From the NCBI RefSeq assembly GCF_040549485.1, contig NZ_JBEPTK010000004.1, positions 62,001 to 126,000 on the forward strand: a DNA stretch of 64,000 nucleotides, in the 5' to 3' direction. The position numbers and the translations under genes were made by a program. This stretch comes from Constrictibacter sp. MBR-5. Lineage in GTDB: Bacteria > Pseudomonadota > Alphaproteobacteria > JAJUGE01. This document shows, in pieces, positions 7,819-17,706 of the stretch (within the stretch, counting starts at the first letter, position 1; the number at the start of each line of letters is the position of its first letter). A model generated the notes under the pieces. It was not told the origin of the DNA and made no database searches. It saw nothing but the letters and a program-made list of their open reading frames with translations.

Positions 7819-8853
7819 ATGCGTCTCGGAATGCTACTGCGCTACTCCGGTGGGCCGATCAACCTCGATGCCGTGCTGGAGGCGGAACGCCTCGGCTACC
7901 ACTCCGTCTGGAGCGGCGAATCTTACGGGACCGATGCCGTGACCCCTACGGCCTGGGTCCTGGCCCGAACGACGAAGATCAAGGCAGGCACCAGCATCAT
8001 GCAGATGCCGGCCCGCACGCCGGCCTGCGCCGGCATGACCGCGATGACGCTGCAGATGCTGTCGGGCAACCGCTTCCTGATGGGCGTCGGCCCGTCGGGA
8101 CCGCAGGTGGTCGAGGGCTGGCACGGCGAGCCGTTCGGCAAGCCGATGACCCGGACCCGCGAATATGTCGAGATCGTCCGCCGCATCCTGAAGCGCGAGG
8201 CACCGCTGGAGTTCGACGGCGAGATGTACCAGGTGCCGTACAAGGGGCCGGGTGCCACCGGCCTCGGCAAGCCTCTCAAGACGATCGGCCAGGGCGATCC
8301 GACGATGCCGATCTATACGGCGTCGATCACGCCTGCCGGCCTGCGCACGGCCGGTGAGATCGCCGACGGAGTCCTGCCGATCTTCATGTCCCCGGACCAG
8401 CCGAAGGTCGTCACCGACGCGGTGGGAGAAGGGATGGCGAAGGCCGGCGGCGGCAAGTCGCTGAAGAGCTTCGATATCGCGCCCTACGTCCGCATCCGCA
8501 TGGGCGACGACCTGCAGGCCTGCCGCGACGCCATCAAGCCGGAACTGGCGCTCTATATCGGCGGCATGGGCGCGCGGGAGAAGAACTTCTACAACGACTT
8601 CGCCAAGCGGCACGGCTACGAGGACGCGGCGACGAAGATCCAGGACGCATTCCTGGGGGGCCGCCGGCCCGAGGCCGTCGCCGCGGTACCGGACGAACTG
8701 GTCGACGAACTCTGCCTGGTGGGCAGTGCCGACCGGATCAAAGACCGGCTGCAGGCCTGGAAGGCCGCTGCGAAGGACGGCTCGGTCGGCACCGTCCTGC
8801 TGGGCGGCGCTTCAGTGGAGGCGCTGCGCGTCTGCGCGGAATCGGTGCTCTGA
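7819..8853 (+). CDS. LLM class flavin-dependent oxidoreductase
   Basis: 344 residues of the bacterial luciferase-like (beta/alpha)8 family. Typical features are RLGYHSVWSGESYGTDAVTPTAWVLARTTKIKAGTSIMQMPARTP at residues 20-70, GNRFLMGVGPSGPQVVEGW around 90-110, and a C-terminal DELVDELCLVGSADRIKDRL. The N-terminal layout resembles the F420-dependent-type subgroup, but whether FMN or F420 is used cannot be read from the sequence. AAGGAA precedes the ATG by about 7 bases. Neighbouring thioesterase and lactonase genes suggest a small catabolic cluster, though no pathway is evident. Confidence 0.85.
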   Translation: MRLGMLLRYSGGPINLDAVLEAERLGYHSVWSGESYGTDAVTPTAWVLARTTKIKAGTSIMQMPARTPACAGMTAMTLQMLSGNRFLMGVGPSGPQVVEGWHGEPFGKPMTRTREYVEIVRRILKREAPLEFDGEMYQVPYKGPGATGLGKPLKTIGQGDPTMPIYTASITPAGLRTAGEIADGVLPIFMSPDQPKVVTDAVGEGMAKAGGGKSLKSFDIAPYVRIRMGDDLQACRDAIKPELALYIGGMGAREKNFYNDFAKRHGYEDAATKIQDAFLGGRRPEAVAAVPDELVDELCLVGSADRIKDRLQAWKAAAKDGSVGTVLLGGASVEALRVCAESVL

Positions 8854-8904
8854 AGCGCATCTGCGCCTGAGCCACAAACAACAACAATCGTTGGAGGAGC
8901 GCCC

Positions 8905-9747
8905 ATGACCGGCCTGACCGTATTGCTCGACGGACTGCATTTTCCCGAAGGCCCGCGCTGGCACGACGGTCGGCTCTGGTTCTCCGACTTCTACGCGCAC
9001 GAGGTCGTCGCGGTCGATCTGCAGGGCCGGCGTGAGACGATCGTGTGCGTCCCGGAGCAGCCGTCGGGTCTGGGATGGCTGCCCGACGGCCGGCTCCTCG
9101 TCGTCTCGATGAAGGACCGCAAGGTGATGCGGCTCGATCCGGACGGCCTGAAGGTCCACGCCGATCTCTGGCATCTCGCGGCTTTCAACTGCAACGACAT
9201 GGTGGTCGATGCCGATGGCCGGGCCTATGTCGGGAACTTCGGGTTCAACCACTATGTCGGCGAGAAGCCGGCGCCGGCGCCGCTGATCAGGGTCGATCCG
9301 GACGGGTCGACATCGATCGCAGCCGAAGGCCTGATGTTCCCCAACGGGACGGTGATCACGCCCGACGGCGGCACGCTGATCGTCGGCGAGACCCGAGGCA
9401 GGCGACTAACGGCCTTCGACCGGGCGCCCGACGGCGGCCTGTCGAACAAGCGCGTCTGGGCCGACCTCGGCGACAACTATCCTGACGGGATCTGCCTGGA
9501 CGCCGAAGGCGCGATATGGGTGGCCGATCCCCGTAACAATATGGTGATCCGGGTACGCGAAGGTGGAGAAGTGACCGATACCGTCTCCACGGGCGATCTG
9601 GGCGCCTTCGCCTGCATGCTGGGCGGGGAGGACGGGCGCACGCTGTTCGTGTGCACCGCGAAAATGTCCGGTCCCGGTGCGGCGGAGATCCGATCCGGGC
9701 GCATCGAGCAGATCCGCGTCGACGTGCCGGGTGCAGGCCTGCCGTAG
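8905..9747 (+). CDS. SMP-30/gluconolactonase family protein
   Basis: 280-residue six-bladed beta-propeller of the SMP-30/LRE family. The N-terminus has LHFPEGPRWHDGRLWFSDF, whose Glu is a metal ligand in the family. NCNDMVVDADGRAYVGNFGF and DNYPDGICLDAEGAIWVADP carry the expected Asn and Asp ligands. Members hydrolyse sugar or aryl lactones with a divalent cation. The leader just upstream (about 8869-8904) is CA-rich with a strong GGAGGAG, and closely resembles the leader of the acyl-CoA dehydrogenase at 29504. Convergent with the RMD1-like gene. Confidence 0.85.
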   Translation: MTGLTVLLDGLHFPEGPRWHDGRLWFSDFYAHEVVAVDLQGRRETIVCVPEQPSGLGWLPDGRLLVVSMKDRKVMRLDPDGLKVHADLWHLAAFNCNDMVVDADGRAYVGNFGFNHYVGEKPAPAPLIRVDPDGSTSIAAEGLMFPNGTVITPDGGTLIVGETRGRRLTAFDRAPDGGLSNKRVWADLGDNYPDGICLDAEGAIWVADPRNNMVIRVREGGEVTDTVSTGDLGAFACMLGGEDGRTLFVCTAKMSGPGAAEIRSGRIEQIRVDVPGAGLP

Positions 9748-9764
9748 AGCCGACGTATGCCGTG

Positions 9765-10532
9765 TCATGCGTGAAACAGTTCGTACAGCGTCAGCCCGAT
9801 CTCGAAGATGATCAGGATAACGATGTACCACTCGACCCGCAGGCTGTGCTTGTGATGGACGAGATCGAGCAGCGCCTCGACCGTTCCCGAAATCACGTCC
9901 AGCTTCCGGCGTAGCGCGATGTCGCGCTCCCTCAATTCGTATTCGTCTTCGAGCCGGAGGTAGAGCCGCTCGAGCGCCGGGAATTCCCAAAGCACTTCCG
10001 GCTTCTCCGTCACCTCGACGCGGCCGACGGTGCGATGCTGCGCGATGAGGACGTCGCCGATATGCTTCAGCAGATCGACCGGGCGGGATCGGTTTCGCCC
10101 CGAGCGCTTCAGTTCCTCGGCGACCGGATCGATCCGGTCGAACGTCCGCGCGAGGCTCTTCTCGTAGTAGTCGAGGACGAGGCTCTTCGCCAGGACGTCG
10201 GCGATCACCTGCATGCGCTCGACCGTGACGGCCTGTATGCGAATCGCGCCGGACGCCAGGACGGTCTCATCGGCCGCCGGATCGACGACGATCGTCGCCT
10301 CTTCGGGCATCGCCTTTTCGACCGGTCCTCCGGCAACGGCAGCGAGGCCGGCGAGAAAGTCCTGCTGCTCCTCCGCATCGAGATCGAAGAGCACCGCGAC
10401 ACCATAACGGAAGAGCACCGCGTGCCCGGATGCGCCGGCGCGGACCGTGAGGGGCAGCGTGGCGAGCGCCGTCGCTCCCTCCAGTCGCCGCGTGTCGAGA
10501 CGCTCGCTCAGAAGAACTGCCCATACGTTCAT
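9765..10532 (-). CDS. RMD1/DUF155 family protein with C-terminal membrane anchor
   Basis: 255 residues. The middle part (EATIVVDPAADETVLASGAIRIQAV then ERMQVIADVLAKSLVLDYYEKSLARTFDRIDPVAEELKRSGR) matches the RMD1/Sif2/DUF155 family. A charged helical stretch follows (EYELRERDIALRRKLDVISGTVEALLDL), then a single C-terminal transmembrane helix (WYIVILIIFEIGLTLYELF). Eukaryotic relatives (RMND1) act at the mitochondrial inner membrane in translation of mitochondrial proteins. The bacterial role is not established. No strong ribosome-binding site precedes the ATG at 10532. Confidence 0.75.
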   Translation of the reverse strand: MNVWAVLLSERLDTRRLEGATALATLPLTVRAGASGHAVLFRYGVAVLFDLDAEEQQDFLAGLAAVAGGPVEKAMPEEATIVVDPAADETVLASGAIRIQAVTVERMQVIADVLAKSLVLDYYEKSLARTFDRIDPVAEELKRSGRNRSRPVDLLKHIGDVLIAQHRTVGRVEVTEKPEVLWEFPALERLYLRLEDEYELRERDIALRRKLDVISGTVEALLDLVHHKHSLRVEWYIVILIIFEIGLTLYELFHA

Positions 10533-10704
10533 GCGTCACCGGGTTTCACGAATGTCGATCCATGACCGTCGAAAAGGAGGCCGCCTACGATCCTGTGACG
10601 ACACTGCATGACGGATAGATGCGAGAACAACCGCGCGCGGCGGAAATTCGTTGAACCTGCGTCTCACTTTCAATAGCGTTCGCGAACCGGTACATGACAG
10701 TCTG

Positions 10705-11823
10705 ATGCAGACCGCCCGCACACACGCCTCCGCCATCGACGCCGCCAAACCAGTCCTGCTCCGAGTGCCGCGGCAGACGGCGGTGCCTGCGCTCACCGTC
10801 GAGGGGCTGTCACACCGTTACGGCACGATGCGTGTTCTCGACGATGTCGACCTGACGGTCGCGCGCGGCGAGATCCTGTGCCTCGTCGGCCCGTCGGGAT
10901 GCGGGAAATCGACCACGCTGAGGCTGGTCGCGGGTCTGGAGCCGATCGAGGCGGGGCGGATCGACATCGCCGGCGTCACGGCGTCCGCCCCAGGCATATA
11001 CAAGCCGGCGGAGGAGCGGAACGTCGGCCTAATGTTCCAGGACTACGCGTTGTTCCCGCACATGACCGTCCTCGACAACGTCGCCTTCGGCATCCGCGGC
11101 GTGCCGAGGAGCGAACGCCGTGCCCGGGCGCAAGCGGCGCTGAACGAGGTGAATCTGGGGCAGTATGCCGGCGCCCATCCGCATGTCCTGTCGGGCGGAC
11201 AGCAGCAGCGCGTCGCCCTCGCCCGCGCGCTCGCGCCGAAGCCGGCGCTGATGCTGCTCGACGAGCCCTTCTCCGGACTCGACCGGCAGTTGCGAAACCA
11301 GGTCCGCGACGACACGATGCATCTGCTGAAGCAAAGCGGTGCGGCCACCATGCTGGTCACGCACGATCCCGAAGAGGCCATGTTCATGGCCGACCGGATC
11401 GCAGTGATGCGTGCCGGCAGGATCGAGCAGATCGGCGCACCCGCCGAGATCTATTACCGGCCGGCGAGCGCGTTCGTCGCCGAGTTCTTCAGCGAGGTCA
11501 ACCGAATGGAGGGCCACGTCGCCGACGGACTGGTGGAGACCCCACTCGGTCGCGTCCGGGCCGATGGCCTGCCCGACGGCATGGCGGTCCAGGTGCTGGT
11601 CCGGCCGGAGGGCGTGAAGCTGACGGCGAGCGGCTCGGGTCCCGCGGCGCACGTCATGGCTGCGCGCATGCTCGGCCGCAGCAGCCTGGTGCATCTTTCA
11701 TTGGCCGGAACGGGGGACGACGTGCACCTGCACGCCCGGGTACCCGGGCGCTTCCTGCCCTGCGACGCACAGACGTTGTCGATCTCGCTCGACCCCGAAC
11801 AGACCTTCGTTTTCCCGAAGTGA
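10705..11823 (+). CDS. ABC transporter ATP-binding protein (PotA/FbpC/CysA type)
   Basis: 372 residues: an importer-type ATPase plus a C-terminal regulatory TOBE-like region (from about 290). Walker A GPSGCGKST is at about 62-70, signature LSGGQQQR at about 162, Walker B LMLLDEPFSG just after, and the H-loop in LVTHDPEEA. It is of the class serving spermidine, iron(III) or sulfate-type importers. No permease or binding protein lies beside it, so its partners must be elsewhere. The first 30 residues are an atypical extension, and the start could be an ATG further down (such as 10825) or a TTG at 10651. The ATG at 10705 is chosen. Confidence 0.8.
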   Translation: MQTARTHASAIDAAKPVLLRVPRQTAVPALTVEGLSHRYGTMRVLDDVDLTVARGEILCLVGPSGCGKSTTLRLVAGLEPIEAGRIDIAGVTASAPGIYKPAEERNVGLMFQDYALFPHMTVLDNVAFGIRGVPRSERRARAQAALNEVNLGQYAGAHPHVLSGGQQQRVALARALAPKPALMLLDEPFSGLDRQLRNQVRDDTMHLLKQSGAATMLVTHDPEEAMFMADRIAVMRAGRIEQIGAPAEIYYRPASAFVAEFFSEVNRMEGHVADGLVETPLGRVRADGLPDGMAVQVLVRPEGVKLTASGSGPAAHVMAARMLGRSSLVHLSLAGTGDDVHLHARVPGRFLPCDAQTLSISLDPEQTFVFPK

Positions 11824-11849
11824 GTCGCCATATGCCCAGCTGAAGGCTC

Positions 11850-11877
11850 AGCCGCGTTGCGGCGCGGCCGGCTTTTT
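11850..11877 (+). terminator. Probable rho-independent terminator after the ABC ATPase gene
   Basis: AGCCG near 11850 pairs with CGGCT near 11869-11873, with an inner GCCGCG/CGCGGC option, and a TTTTT run follows directly. It ends the ABC ATPase transcript and isolates tatABC downstream. Confidence 0.65.
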
Positions 11878-11934
11878 GCGATGATCCGCCTCGATGGCCA
11901 GGGTTTCCCGACCGTCGTTCCTGGGAGTTTTCCT

Positions 11935-12165
11935 ATGGGTATCAGCGTCTGGCAGATCCTGGTGATTCTGCTGATCGTTCTCATCCTCTTCGGCGCAGGC
12001 AAGCTGCCGCGAGTGATGGGCGACATCGCCAAGGGCGTGAAGAGCTTCAAGTCCGGGCTGAAGGACGACGGCGAGGGTGACACAGAGCAGGCCCCGCGCG
12101 CGCTCGAAGGCCGCAACGATCCGCAGGCGGGCAAGGTGCATCACGACGAAACGGCGCGCAGCTGA
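11935..12165 (+). CDS. tatA: Sec-independent protein translocase subunit TatA
   Basis: 76 residues. The N-terminal transmembrane helix ([16 protein letters not shown]) is followed by the [24 protein letters not shown] hinge and amphipathic helix, with the essential FG pair and conserved Leu-Pro. An acidic, unstructured tail follows. TatA oligomerises to form the passage for folded twin-arginine substrates across the inner membrane. GGGAG precedes the ATG by about 7 bases; the longer in-frame start at 11857 falls in the terminator region. It is first in a tatABC operon. A strong hairpin separates it from tatB. Confidence 0.95.
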   Translation: MGISVWQILVILLIVLILFGAGKLPRVMGDIAKGVKSFKSGLKDDGEGDTEQAPRALEGRNDPQAGKVHHDETARS

Positions 12166-12174
12166 AGGACCGGT

Positions 12175-12195
12175 CGCCGGCGCGTTCCGCCGGCG
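12175..12195 (+). other. Intercistronic hairpin between tatA and tatB
   Basis: CGCCGGCG, loop CGTTC, CGCCGGCG: a perfect 8-bp all-GC stem starting 9 bases after the tatA stop and ending 13 bases before the tatB ATG. No T-run follows. It could protect the tatA 3' end or reduce read-through, raising TatA relative to TatB. Confidence 0.6.
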
Positions 12196-12208
12196 CGGCT
12201 GAAACGGC

Positions 12209-12610
12209 ATGTTCGACATAGGCTGGTCTGAACTCGCGGTCATCGCGGTCGTGGCGCTGATCGTGATCGGGCCGCGCGACCTTCCGCGCGTGCTCTATAC
12301 GGCGGGAAAGATGGCCGGGAAGGCGCGCGCTATGCTCCGCGAGGTCCAGCAGAGCATTGAGGACATCGGCCGCGAGGCCGAACTCGAGGACATGCGCAAG
12401 AAGATCGAGTCCGTCCGCGACGTCGACCTCCATAAGCAGATCCGCAATTCGATCGACCCCAAGGGCGAGATCGAGGCGGCGTTCGATACGGATGTGGAGC
12501 GACGGCCGGCAGCAGCCCCAGCCGATACACAGACTTCGGCATCGGCCGTCGAGCCGCCGGAGCCTGCAGAAGCACCGCAGTCCGACGACCCGCCGCCGGT
12601 GCGCCCATGA
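12209..12610 (+). CDS. tatB: Sec-independent protein translocase subunit TatB
   Basis: 133 residues. The N-terminal helix [22 protein letters not shown] carries the Glu at position 8 and the GP hinge that mark TatB. A long amphipathic helix follows ([20 protein letters not shown]...), and a Pro/Ala/Glu-rich tail from about residue 95. TatB sits with TatC in the receptor complex that recognises twin-arginine signal peptides. Its stop overlaps the tatC start as ATGA, indicating coupled translation. Confidence 0.95.
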   Translation: MFDIGWSELAVIAVVALIVIGPRDLPRVLYTAGKMAGKARAMLREVQQSIEDIGREAELEDMRKKIESVRDVDLHKQIRNSIDPKGEIEAAFDTDVERRPAAAPADTQTSASAVEPPEPAEAPQSDDPPPVRP

Positions 12611-13413
12611 GTCCGCGCGACGTCCACGACGAGGAAGACGAGCAGGCGAAGATGCCCCTGCTCGATCATCTTCTCGAACTGCGGAACAGGCTTCTCTACG
12701 CGACCGTCGCGGTGATGGTCGCCTTCGCCGGCTGCTATTACTTCTCCGAGCAGATTTTCGGCTTCCTCGTCAGGCCGCTAGCGCATGCGTTCGAGGGCCA
12801 GACCGGACGCAGGCTGATCTATACCGGGCTGGCCGAAACGTTCTTCACCTACATCAAGGTCGCCTTTTTCGCAGGCACCTTCCTGTCGTTCCCGATCATC
12901 GCCAACCAGCTCTGGAAGTTCGTAGCACCGGGACTCTACCGCAACGAGCGGAAGGCCTTCCTGCCCTTCCTGGTCGCGACACCGGTGCTGTTCTTCATGG
13001 GCGGCGCCTTCGTCTACTACTTCATCATGCCGCTCGCCTGGCAGTTCTTCGTCGGCTTCGAAAGCATGGGCAGCGACACCACTCTGCCGATACAGCTGGA
13101 AGCCCGGGTCAGCGAGTATCTCTCGCTGGTGATGAAGCTGATCTTCGCGTTCGGCCTGTTCTTCGAGATGCCGGTCGTCCTCACCCTCCTGGCACGCGCC
13201 GGGCTGATCACGTCGGCGATGCTGGTCGCGAAGCGCAGGATCGCGATCGTCGTCATCTTCATCTTTGCCGCCGTGCTGACGCCGCCGGATCTCATCAGCC
13301 AGATCGGCCTCGCCGTACCGGGCATGTTACTCTACGAAATATCCGTCGTCCTGGTGCGGATGATGGAGAAGAAGCGCGCAGAGGCGGAAGACGAGGAAGA
13401 CGAGGGCGTCTGA
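12607..13413 (+). CDS. tatC: Sec-independent protein translocase subunit TatC
   Basis: 268 residues with six transmembrane helices. The cytoplasmic N-terminus contains [17 protein letters not shown], matching the conserved HL.ELR motif that binds the RR signal. The loop [25 protein letters not shown] and the [12 protein letters not shown] segment are also family hallmarks. The C-terminus is acidic ([10 protein letters not shown]). TatC forms the signal-peptide receptor. It overlaps tatB by 4 bases and is last in the operon. One probable substrate, PhoX, is encoded about 2.2 kb downstream. Confidence 0.96.
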   Translation: MSPRDVHDEEDEQAKMPLLDHLLELRNRLLYATVAVMVAFAGCYYFSEQIFGFLVRPLAHAFEGQTGRRLIYTGLAETFFTYIKVAFFAGTFLSFPIIANQLWKFVAPGLYRNERKAFLPFLVATPVLFFMGGAFVYYFIMPLAWQFFVGFESMGSDTTLPIQLEARVSEYLSLVMKLIFAFGLFFEMPVVLTLLARAGLITSAMLVAKRRIAIVVIFIFAAVLTPPDLISQIGLAVPGMLLYEISVVLVRMMEKKRAEAEDEEDEGV

Positions 13414-13514
13414 TCCCGCTGCGGTGCCGGCGTCGTCGCCGCCGCGGTTTCGGCTGGAAAGCCGGCCGCCTTTCCGGTATCCCCTGCACCGCTCCGACAG
13501 CCGGGTGGTTGGCC

Positions 13515-14717
<1,203 letters not shown>

Positions 14718-14720
<3 letters not shown>

Positions 14721-14750
14721 CCTCTCTTCGCAGGTGCGACAAAGAGGTCA
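14718..14750 (+). other. Inverted repeat at the argG stop codon
   Basis: TGACCTCT at 14718-14725 (including the stop TGA) is exactly complementary to AGAGGTCA at 14743-14750, with a 17-base loop and no T-run. It may be a transcript-end hairpin or a binding palindrome. A second palindrome, CCTGCA-TC-TGCAGG, lies at 14794-14807. Confidence 0.45.
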
Positions 14751-14959
14751 GCCCGCGCCCTTGAAACCGGACCATCGCGGTTCTATTTTCCCGCCTGCAT
14801 CTGCAGGACTTCCCGTCGATTGGGGTGACTCGGCCTGGGACTCTCACTTCCCGGGGCGCGGGGATTTTTTCCCCCGCGGCAGGTCTGACGCAGCCGCCCG
14901 TATGCGGCGCGTGCCTTGGGTCGACGGAAAAGCGACAACAGCTCCGGGAGACAGATTTC

Positions 14960-15532
14960 ATGCAAATGGACAAGCGCCTCAGCGGCAAGACCGTCGCGAT
15001 CCTCGTGGCCAACGGCTTCCACGAAGAGGACATGACGGAAACCCAGAAGGCGCTCGCGAGCGAGGGTGCTATTCCCCGCGTGGTGTCGACCGAGGTCGGT
15101 CTCGTCAATGGTTGGCATGAAGGCACCTGGGGACACAACTTCTACGTCGAAGTGAAGCCCAAGGACGTTCTACCGAGCCAGTACGACGCGCTGCTGCTCC
15201 CCGGCGGCGACCGTGGCGCGAAGACGTTGCTCGAGAGCGCACACGCCCGCCGGATCGTGAAGGGCATGATGGACGCCGGCAAGCCGGTCGCCGTCGTGAC
15301 CGACGCCATCCAGTTGCTGATCGGCACCGAGACGCTGGCCGGCCGCACGGTTACGAGCCGGCCCGAGTTCCGTGAGGCCGTCGAGGCTGCGGGCGGCATC
15401 TGGAGCGAGTCCGGTGTCGTCAGCGACGGCGCGCTGATCACCTCGATCGGCGGCGAGACGCTGACCGAGTTCACCGCCACCTTCCTCGACGCGATCGAGC
15501 AGAACGCCGAAAAGGCCCGCGAAGCGGCCTGA
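14960..15532 (+). CDS. DJ-1/PfpI-fold protein lacking the nucleophile cysteine
   Basis: 190 residues with the DJ-1/PfpI (class I amidotransferase-like) fold. KTVAILVANGFHEEDMTETQKAL is at the start, YDALLLPGGDRGAKTLLESAHARRIVKGMMDAGKPVAVVTDAIQLLIG in the middle, and GRTVTSRPEFREAVEAAGG in the last third. Active members have a Cys-His pair at the strand-loop where this protein reads AVVTDAIQLL, so Cys is replaced by Thr and His by Asp. The Glu of the N-terminal loop is present. Peptidase, glyoxalase or deglycase activity is therefore unlikely by the usual mechanism. CGGGAG precedes the ATG by about 10 bases. It is followed by a strong bidirectional terminator. Confidence 0.8.
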   Translation: MQMDKRLSGKTVAILVANGFHEEDMTETQKALASEGAIPRVVSTEVGLVNGWHEGTWGHNFYVEVKPKDVLPSQYDALLLPGGDRGAKTLLESAHARRIVKGMMDAGKPVAVVTDAIQLLIGTETLAGRTVTSRPEFREAVEAAGGIWSESGVVSDGALITSIGGETLTEFTATFLDAIEQNAEKAREAA

Positions 15533-15557
15533 TCTTTCGGCGCCTATCGGAATCGTG

Positions 15558-15590
15558 AAGGGCCCCCATCCGCTGGATGGGGGCCCTTTT
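15558..15590. terminator. Strong hairpin terminator shared by convergent genes
   Basis: AAGGGCCCCCATCC at 15558-15571, loop GCT, GGATGGGGGCCCTT at 15575-15588 and further Ts. The stem is a perfect 14 bp, A-rich on the left and T-rich on the right, so it can terminate the DJ-1-like gene (+) and phoX (-). Confidence 0.9.
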
Positions 15591-15619
15591 CGTGCGCGGC
15601 GGCGGCGCCGGCGGAAGCG

Positions 15620-17671
15620 TCAGCCGCCGACCTTGCCGCCAGCGGTCTTCGTGACCACGACAATTGACGGGCGCGGCGGCATCCCCGACTGGAAATCGGG
15701 CCACCGTGTCGCCGGGTCTTCGAAAGTTGAGTTCCGCCCGAACGGCGCGTAGTGCGCGACTCCGTCGGTCGCCGGATGCTGCACCGCCAGGAAGAGCGTC
15801 TCGTCGTCGGGGGTGAAGCACGGACCGCACAGTTCGGCGCCGACGGGGACCCTGAAGAACATTCGGCCGGTTCCACGCCCCTCGCCGTCGGTCGCCAAGC
15901 CCCACATGCCGTCGGCGGTGCCGCTCTTCGGCCAGGCGCTTCCCTGATCGGTGGTGACCCAGAGCCGGCCCCGCGCGTCGATGGCGCAGTTGTCCGGCGA
16001 GGCGAACCAGCCGTTGCTACTGGTCGCCGGGTTCCACATCGCACCGACGGCGCCCGCCGCCGGATCGCCGCACCGCACCAGCAGTTCCCAACGAGACGTC
16101 GCCGCGGCGTGATCGCCGTTGGCCGGAACCATCTCGAGGACCTGACCGAAAACGTTGTCGGCACGCGGGTTCGGGCCGTCGACCTGTTCCGGCTTGCGGC
16201 GCGTATTGTTGGTCAGCATGACGTAGACGCGGCCCGTGATCGGGTTCACCTCGACGTCCTCGGGACGGTCCATCGGGGTCGCCCCCAACAGGTCGGCGGC
16301 GCGCCGCGCCTCGATCACGACGTCAGCCTGACTGGCGAAGCCGTTCTCGGCGGTGAGTTTCCCCTCACCGAACACCAGCGGCAGCCACGCGACGCTCCCA
16401 TCCGCCTCGAAGCGGGCGACATAGAGCGTGCCGCGATCGAGAAGCGACATGTTGGCCTTGCGGTCCTTCGGGTCGAACCGGCCTTCGCTGACGAACTTGT
16501 AGAGGTACTCGAACCGCTCGTCGTCGCCGGAATAGACAACCACCCGGCCGTCGGCGGCGATGACCGCACCGGCACCCTCGTGCTTGAAACGCCCGAGCGC
16601 CGTCCGCTTCACGGGCCGAGACTCGGGATCGTACGGATCGACCTCGACCAGCCAGCCGAAGCGGTTCGGCTCGTTCGGCTCCTTGTCGATGTCGAAGCGG
16701 TCGTGGAACCGACCCCATGCGTACCAGAGGCCCGGCACACCGTAGCGCTTGTGGTTGCGTGCCTCGGGGTTGCCGGCGAGATAATCTGCCTTCTTGTCGC
16801 CGGACGCCGGCGCCTTGACCGACGCGACGAAGTAGCCGTGGAAATTCTCTTCGGCGGTCAGAACCGTCCCCCAGGGCGTGACGCCACCCGCGCAGTTGTT
16901 CAGCGTACCGACGGCCAGCATACCGTTCGGATCCGCCTTGGTGCGCATCCGCTCATGCCCTGCAGCCGGACCGGCGATGGTCATCTCGGTATCGGCCGTG
17001 GTGATCCGACGGTTCAGTTGGCCGTCCGGAACGACTTTCCATTTGCCGGCACCGTCGCGCATGACTTCCACGATCGAGGCGCCGTGGGCCGCCATCTCGA
17101 TGCCGACATGATCGGCCGTCATCCGGGCGAGCGGATCCTCACCCTTGGCCACGGGCGGCAGGCCCGGGAACATGACCTCCTCGTTCGTGTACTCGTGATT
17201 CACGAAGAGCAGCCCACGCGCCGACCGCTCGCCCGCCGGCGCATTTTGCGGCAGTGGCATGAAGCCGACGAAGTCGTTGTTGTAGCCGAACTGCAGCGCT
17301 TGCGCCGACGCCGTCTGCTTGAGCGGATCGAAGGGCGGTGCGCCCGGCATCACCGGATCGCCCCAGCGGATAAGGATGTCCGCATCGTAGCCGGGGGCGA
17401 CGTGGTGCGTTTCGTCCACGCCGTGCGCGATCTCGTCGAAGACGAAAGCCGGCAGCGCAGCCGCGGCGGCGCGGCGCGAGCCGGCGAGGAGTGCCGGTCC
17501 GGCGGCGGCAAGCGCGGCTGCCGCGAGGCCCCCGCCCAGGAACGCGCGCCGGCCGAAGCGGCGCCGAACGATCTCGCCGAACACCGGCGTGTCGGAAGGA
17601 TTGATCGGGGTGTCCTGAGACCTGTCGTAGGCTTCGCCCCGGCTGATCTGTTCGTCGCGCCACGCGTCCAT
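15620..17671 (-). CDS. phoX: PhoX-type alkaline phosphatase (DUF839), Tat-exported
   Basis: 683 residues of the PhoX/DUF839 family, secreted phosphatases that use calcium and iron and release phosphate from organic esters under starvation. The N-terminus has a twin-arginine signal: RRRFGRRAFLGGGL around residues 36-49, then an alanine-rich hydrophobic stretch and a probable cleavage site near residue 70. FVNHEYTNEEVMFPG, GTLNNCAGGVTPWGTVLTAEENFHG and DRPEDVEVNPITGRVYVMLTNN are typical PhoX segments. The ATG at 17671 has GGGAGG about 9 bases upstream. In-frame starts up to 17944 would place the Tat motif too deep. A Pho box lies just upstream. Confidence 0.9.
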   Translation of the reverse strand: MDAWRDEQISRGEAYDRSQDTPINPSDTPVFGEIVRRRFGRRAFLGGGLAAAALAAAGPALLAGSRRAAAAALPAFVFDEIAHGVDETHHVAPGYDADILIRWGDPVMPGAPPFDPLKQTASAQALQFGYNNDFVGFMPLPQNAPAGERSARGLLFVNHEYTNEEVMFPGLPPVAKGEDPLARMTADHVGIEMAAHGASIVEVMRDGAGKWKVVPDGQLNRRITTADTEMTIAGPAAGHERMRTKADPNGMLAVGTLNNCAGGVTPWGTVLTAEENFHGYFVASVKAPASGDKKADYLAGNPEARNHKRYGVPGLWYAWGRFHDRFDIDKEPNEPNRFGWLVEVDPYDPESRPVKRTALGRFKHEGAGAVIAADGRVVVYSGDDERFEYLYKFVSEGRFDPKDRKANMSLLDRGTLYVARFEADGSVAWLPLVFGEGKLTAENGFASQADVVIEARRAADLLGATPMDRPEDVEVNPITGRVYVMLTNNTRRKPEQVDGPNPRADNVFGQVLEMVPANGDHAAATSRWELLVRCGDPAAGAVGAMWNPATSSNGWFASPDNCAIDARGRLWVTTDQGSAWPKSGTADGMWGLATDGEGRGTGRMFFRVPVGAELCGPCFTPDDETLFLAVQHPATDGVAHYAPFGRNSTFEDPATRWPDFQSGMPPRPSIVVVTKTAGGKVGG

Positions 17672-17706
17672 ATCCGGCCCTCCCGTCGGGTACATACCGT
17701 CGTGGA

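Noticed and set aside
13414-13514. tRNA or other RNA gene between tatC and argG
   Set aside because: No cloverleaf or conserved tRNA elements; only short GC-rich inverted stretches such as GGAAAG...CTTTCC.
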